Source of the DNA: Brugia malayi
Taxonomy: Eukaryota; Nematoda; Chromadorea; Rhabditida; Onchocercidae
Assembly: GCF_000002995.4 (NCBI RefSeq)
Contig: NW_025062479.1
Span: 14,442,721-14,506,720, forward strand
Reading direction: 5' to 3'
DNA: 64,000 bases
Position numbers and translations under genes: made by a program. The notes under the pieces are model-generated. The model was not told the DNA's origin. It made no database searches and saw only the letters and a list, made by a program, of their open reading frames with translations. Shown here piece after piece: positions 63,998 through 64,000 of this stretch (positions are counted from its first letter, which is position 1; the number at the start of each line of letters is the position of its first letter).

Positions 63998-64000
63998 CAA

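Larger units (their letters stand above)
59577..64000. other. Intergenic DNA upstream of mppa-1
   Basis: It contains the mppa-1 promoter (AG acceptor four bases before the ATG), a low-complexity ATC/TTA repeat at about 60965-61122, poly-A at about 61660-61676, a TA run at about 63242-63261 and a terminal hairpin. Two overlapping frames across the repeat (poly-His on plus, poly-Asp on minus) are low complexity. No gene was supported. Confidence 0.6.

Noticed and set aside
1..64000. CRISPR arrays, rRNA, tRNA genes, transposase ORFs, viral genes
   Set aside because: I looked for spaced direct repeats, tRNA box-like patterns and long transposase or polymerase frames and found none that I could support.

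Overview
This window is AT-rich nematode nuclear DNA, most likely from a filarial (Onchocercidae) or related clade III worm. The reasons are the many short introns with TTTCAG/TTTAAG acceptors, frequent AG acceptors just upstream of start codons (intron ends or trans-splice sites), the strong AT bias with many homopolymers, and close similarity of several encoded proteins to nematode families. The species assignment is inference. No prokaryotic operons, CRISPR arrays, rRNA genes or convincing tRNAs were seen. All gene models were assembled by hand from splice signals, reading phase and family similarity. Every exon chain closes in frame, but none was checked against transcripts.

Layout. 1-5.0 kb: no gene seen. 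5.0-6.9 kb (-): nuclear cap-binding protein CBP20. 8.1-10.8 kb (-): a neuronal calcium sensor (frequenin-type EF-hand protein). 10.8-20.2 kb: gene-poor, full of microsatellites, with one doubtful small ORF. 20.2-22.5 kb (-): cyclin H. 24.9-30.3 kb (-): a 21-exon, about 970-residue zinc-finger/AT-hook protein with a ZNF800-type N-terminal finger. 30.3-36.1 kb: non-coding. 36.1-37.7 kb (+): Elongator subunit ELP4. 38.4-40.3 kb (+): mitochondrial GTPase MTG1. 41.2-44.3 kb (-): a gene that appears to join a selenoprotein-S-like membrane segment to a CPYC glutaredoxin. 45.4-45.8 kb: a decayed copy of part of that gene. 45.9-50.8 kb (-): a second, 3'-degenerate copy of the zinc-finger gene. 50.8-55.6 kb: a copy of 30.3-35.1 kb. 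56.0-59.6 kb (-): mitochondrial processing peptidase alpha subunit. 59.6-64 kb: no gene seen, with a large ATC/TTA repeat and a clean hairpin at the very end.

The main structural feature is a direct duplication about 20.4 kb apart (24.9-35.1 kb versus 45.9-55.6 kb). It is a mosaic. Long blocks are identical by eye, introns included, and alternate sharply with clearly diverged blocks. That is the pattern expected from repeated gene conversion between paralogs, although an assembly error must be excluded. The near-identical 4.9 kb block carries the 5' end and upstream region of the zinc-finger gene. The copies flank elpc-4, mtg-1 and the SELENOS-glutaredoxin gene.

Functionally the genes are mostly housekeeping: cap binding, transcription/CDK activation, tRNA-modifying Elongator, mitochondrial ribosome assembly and mitochondrial presequence cleavage. 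elpc-4 and mtg-1 are close together, on one strand, and could be co-transcribed.
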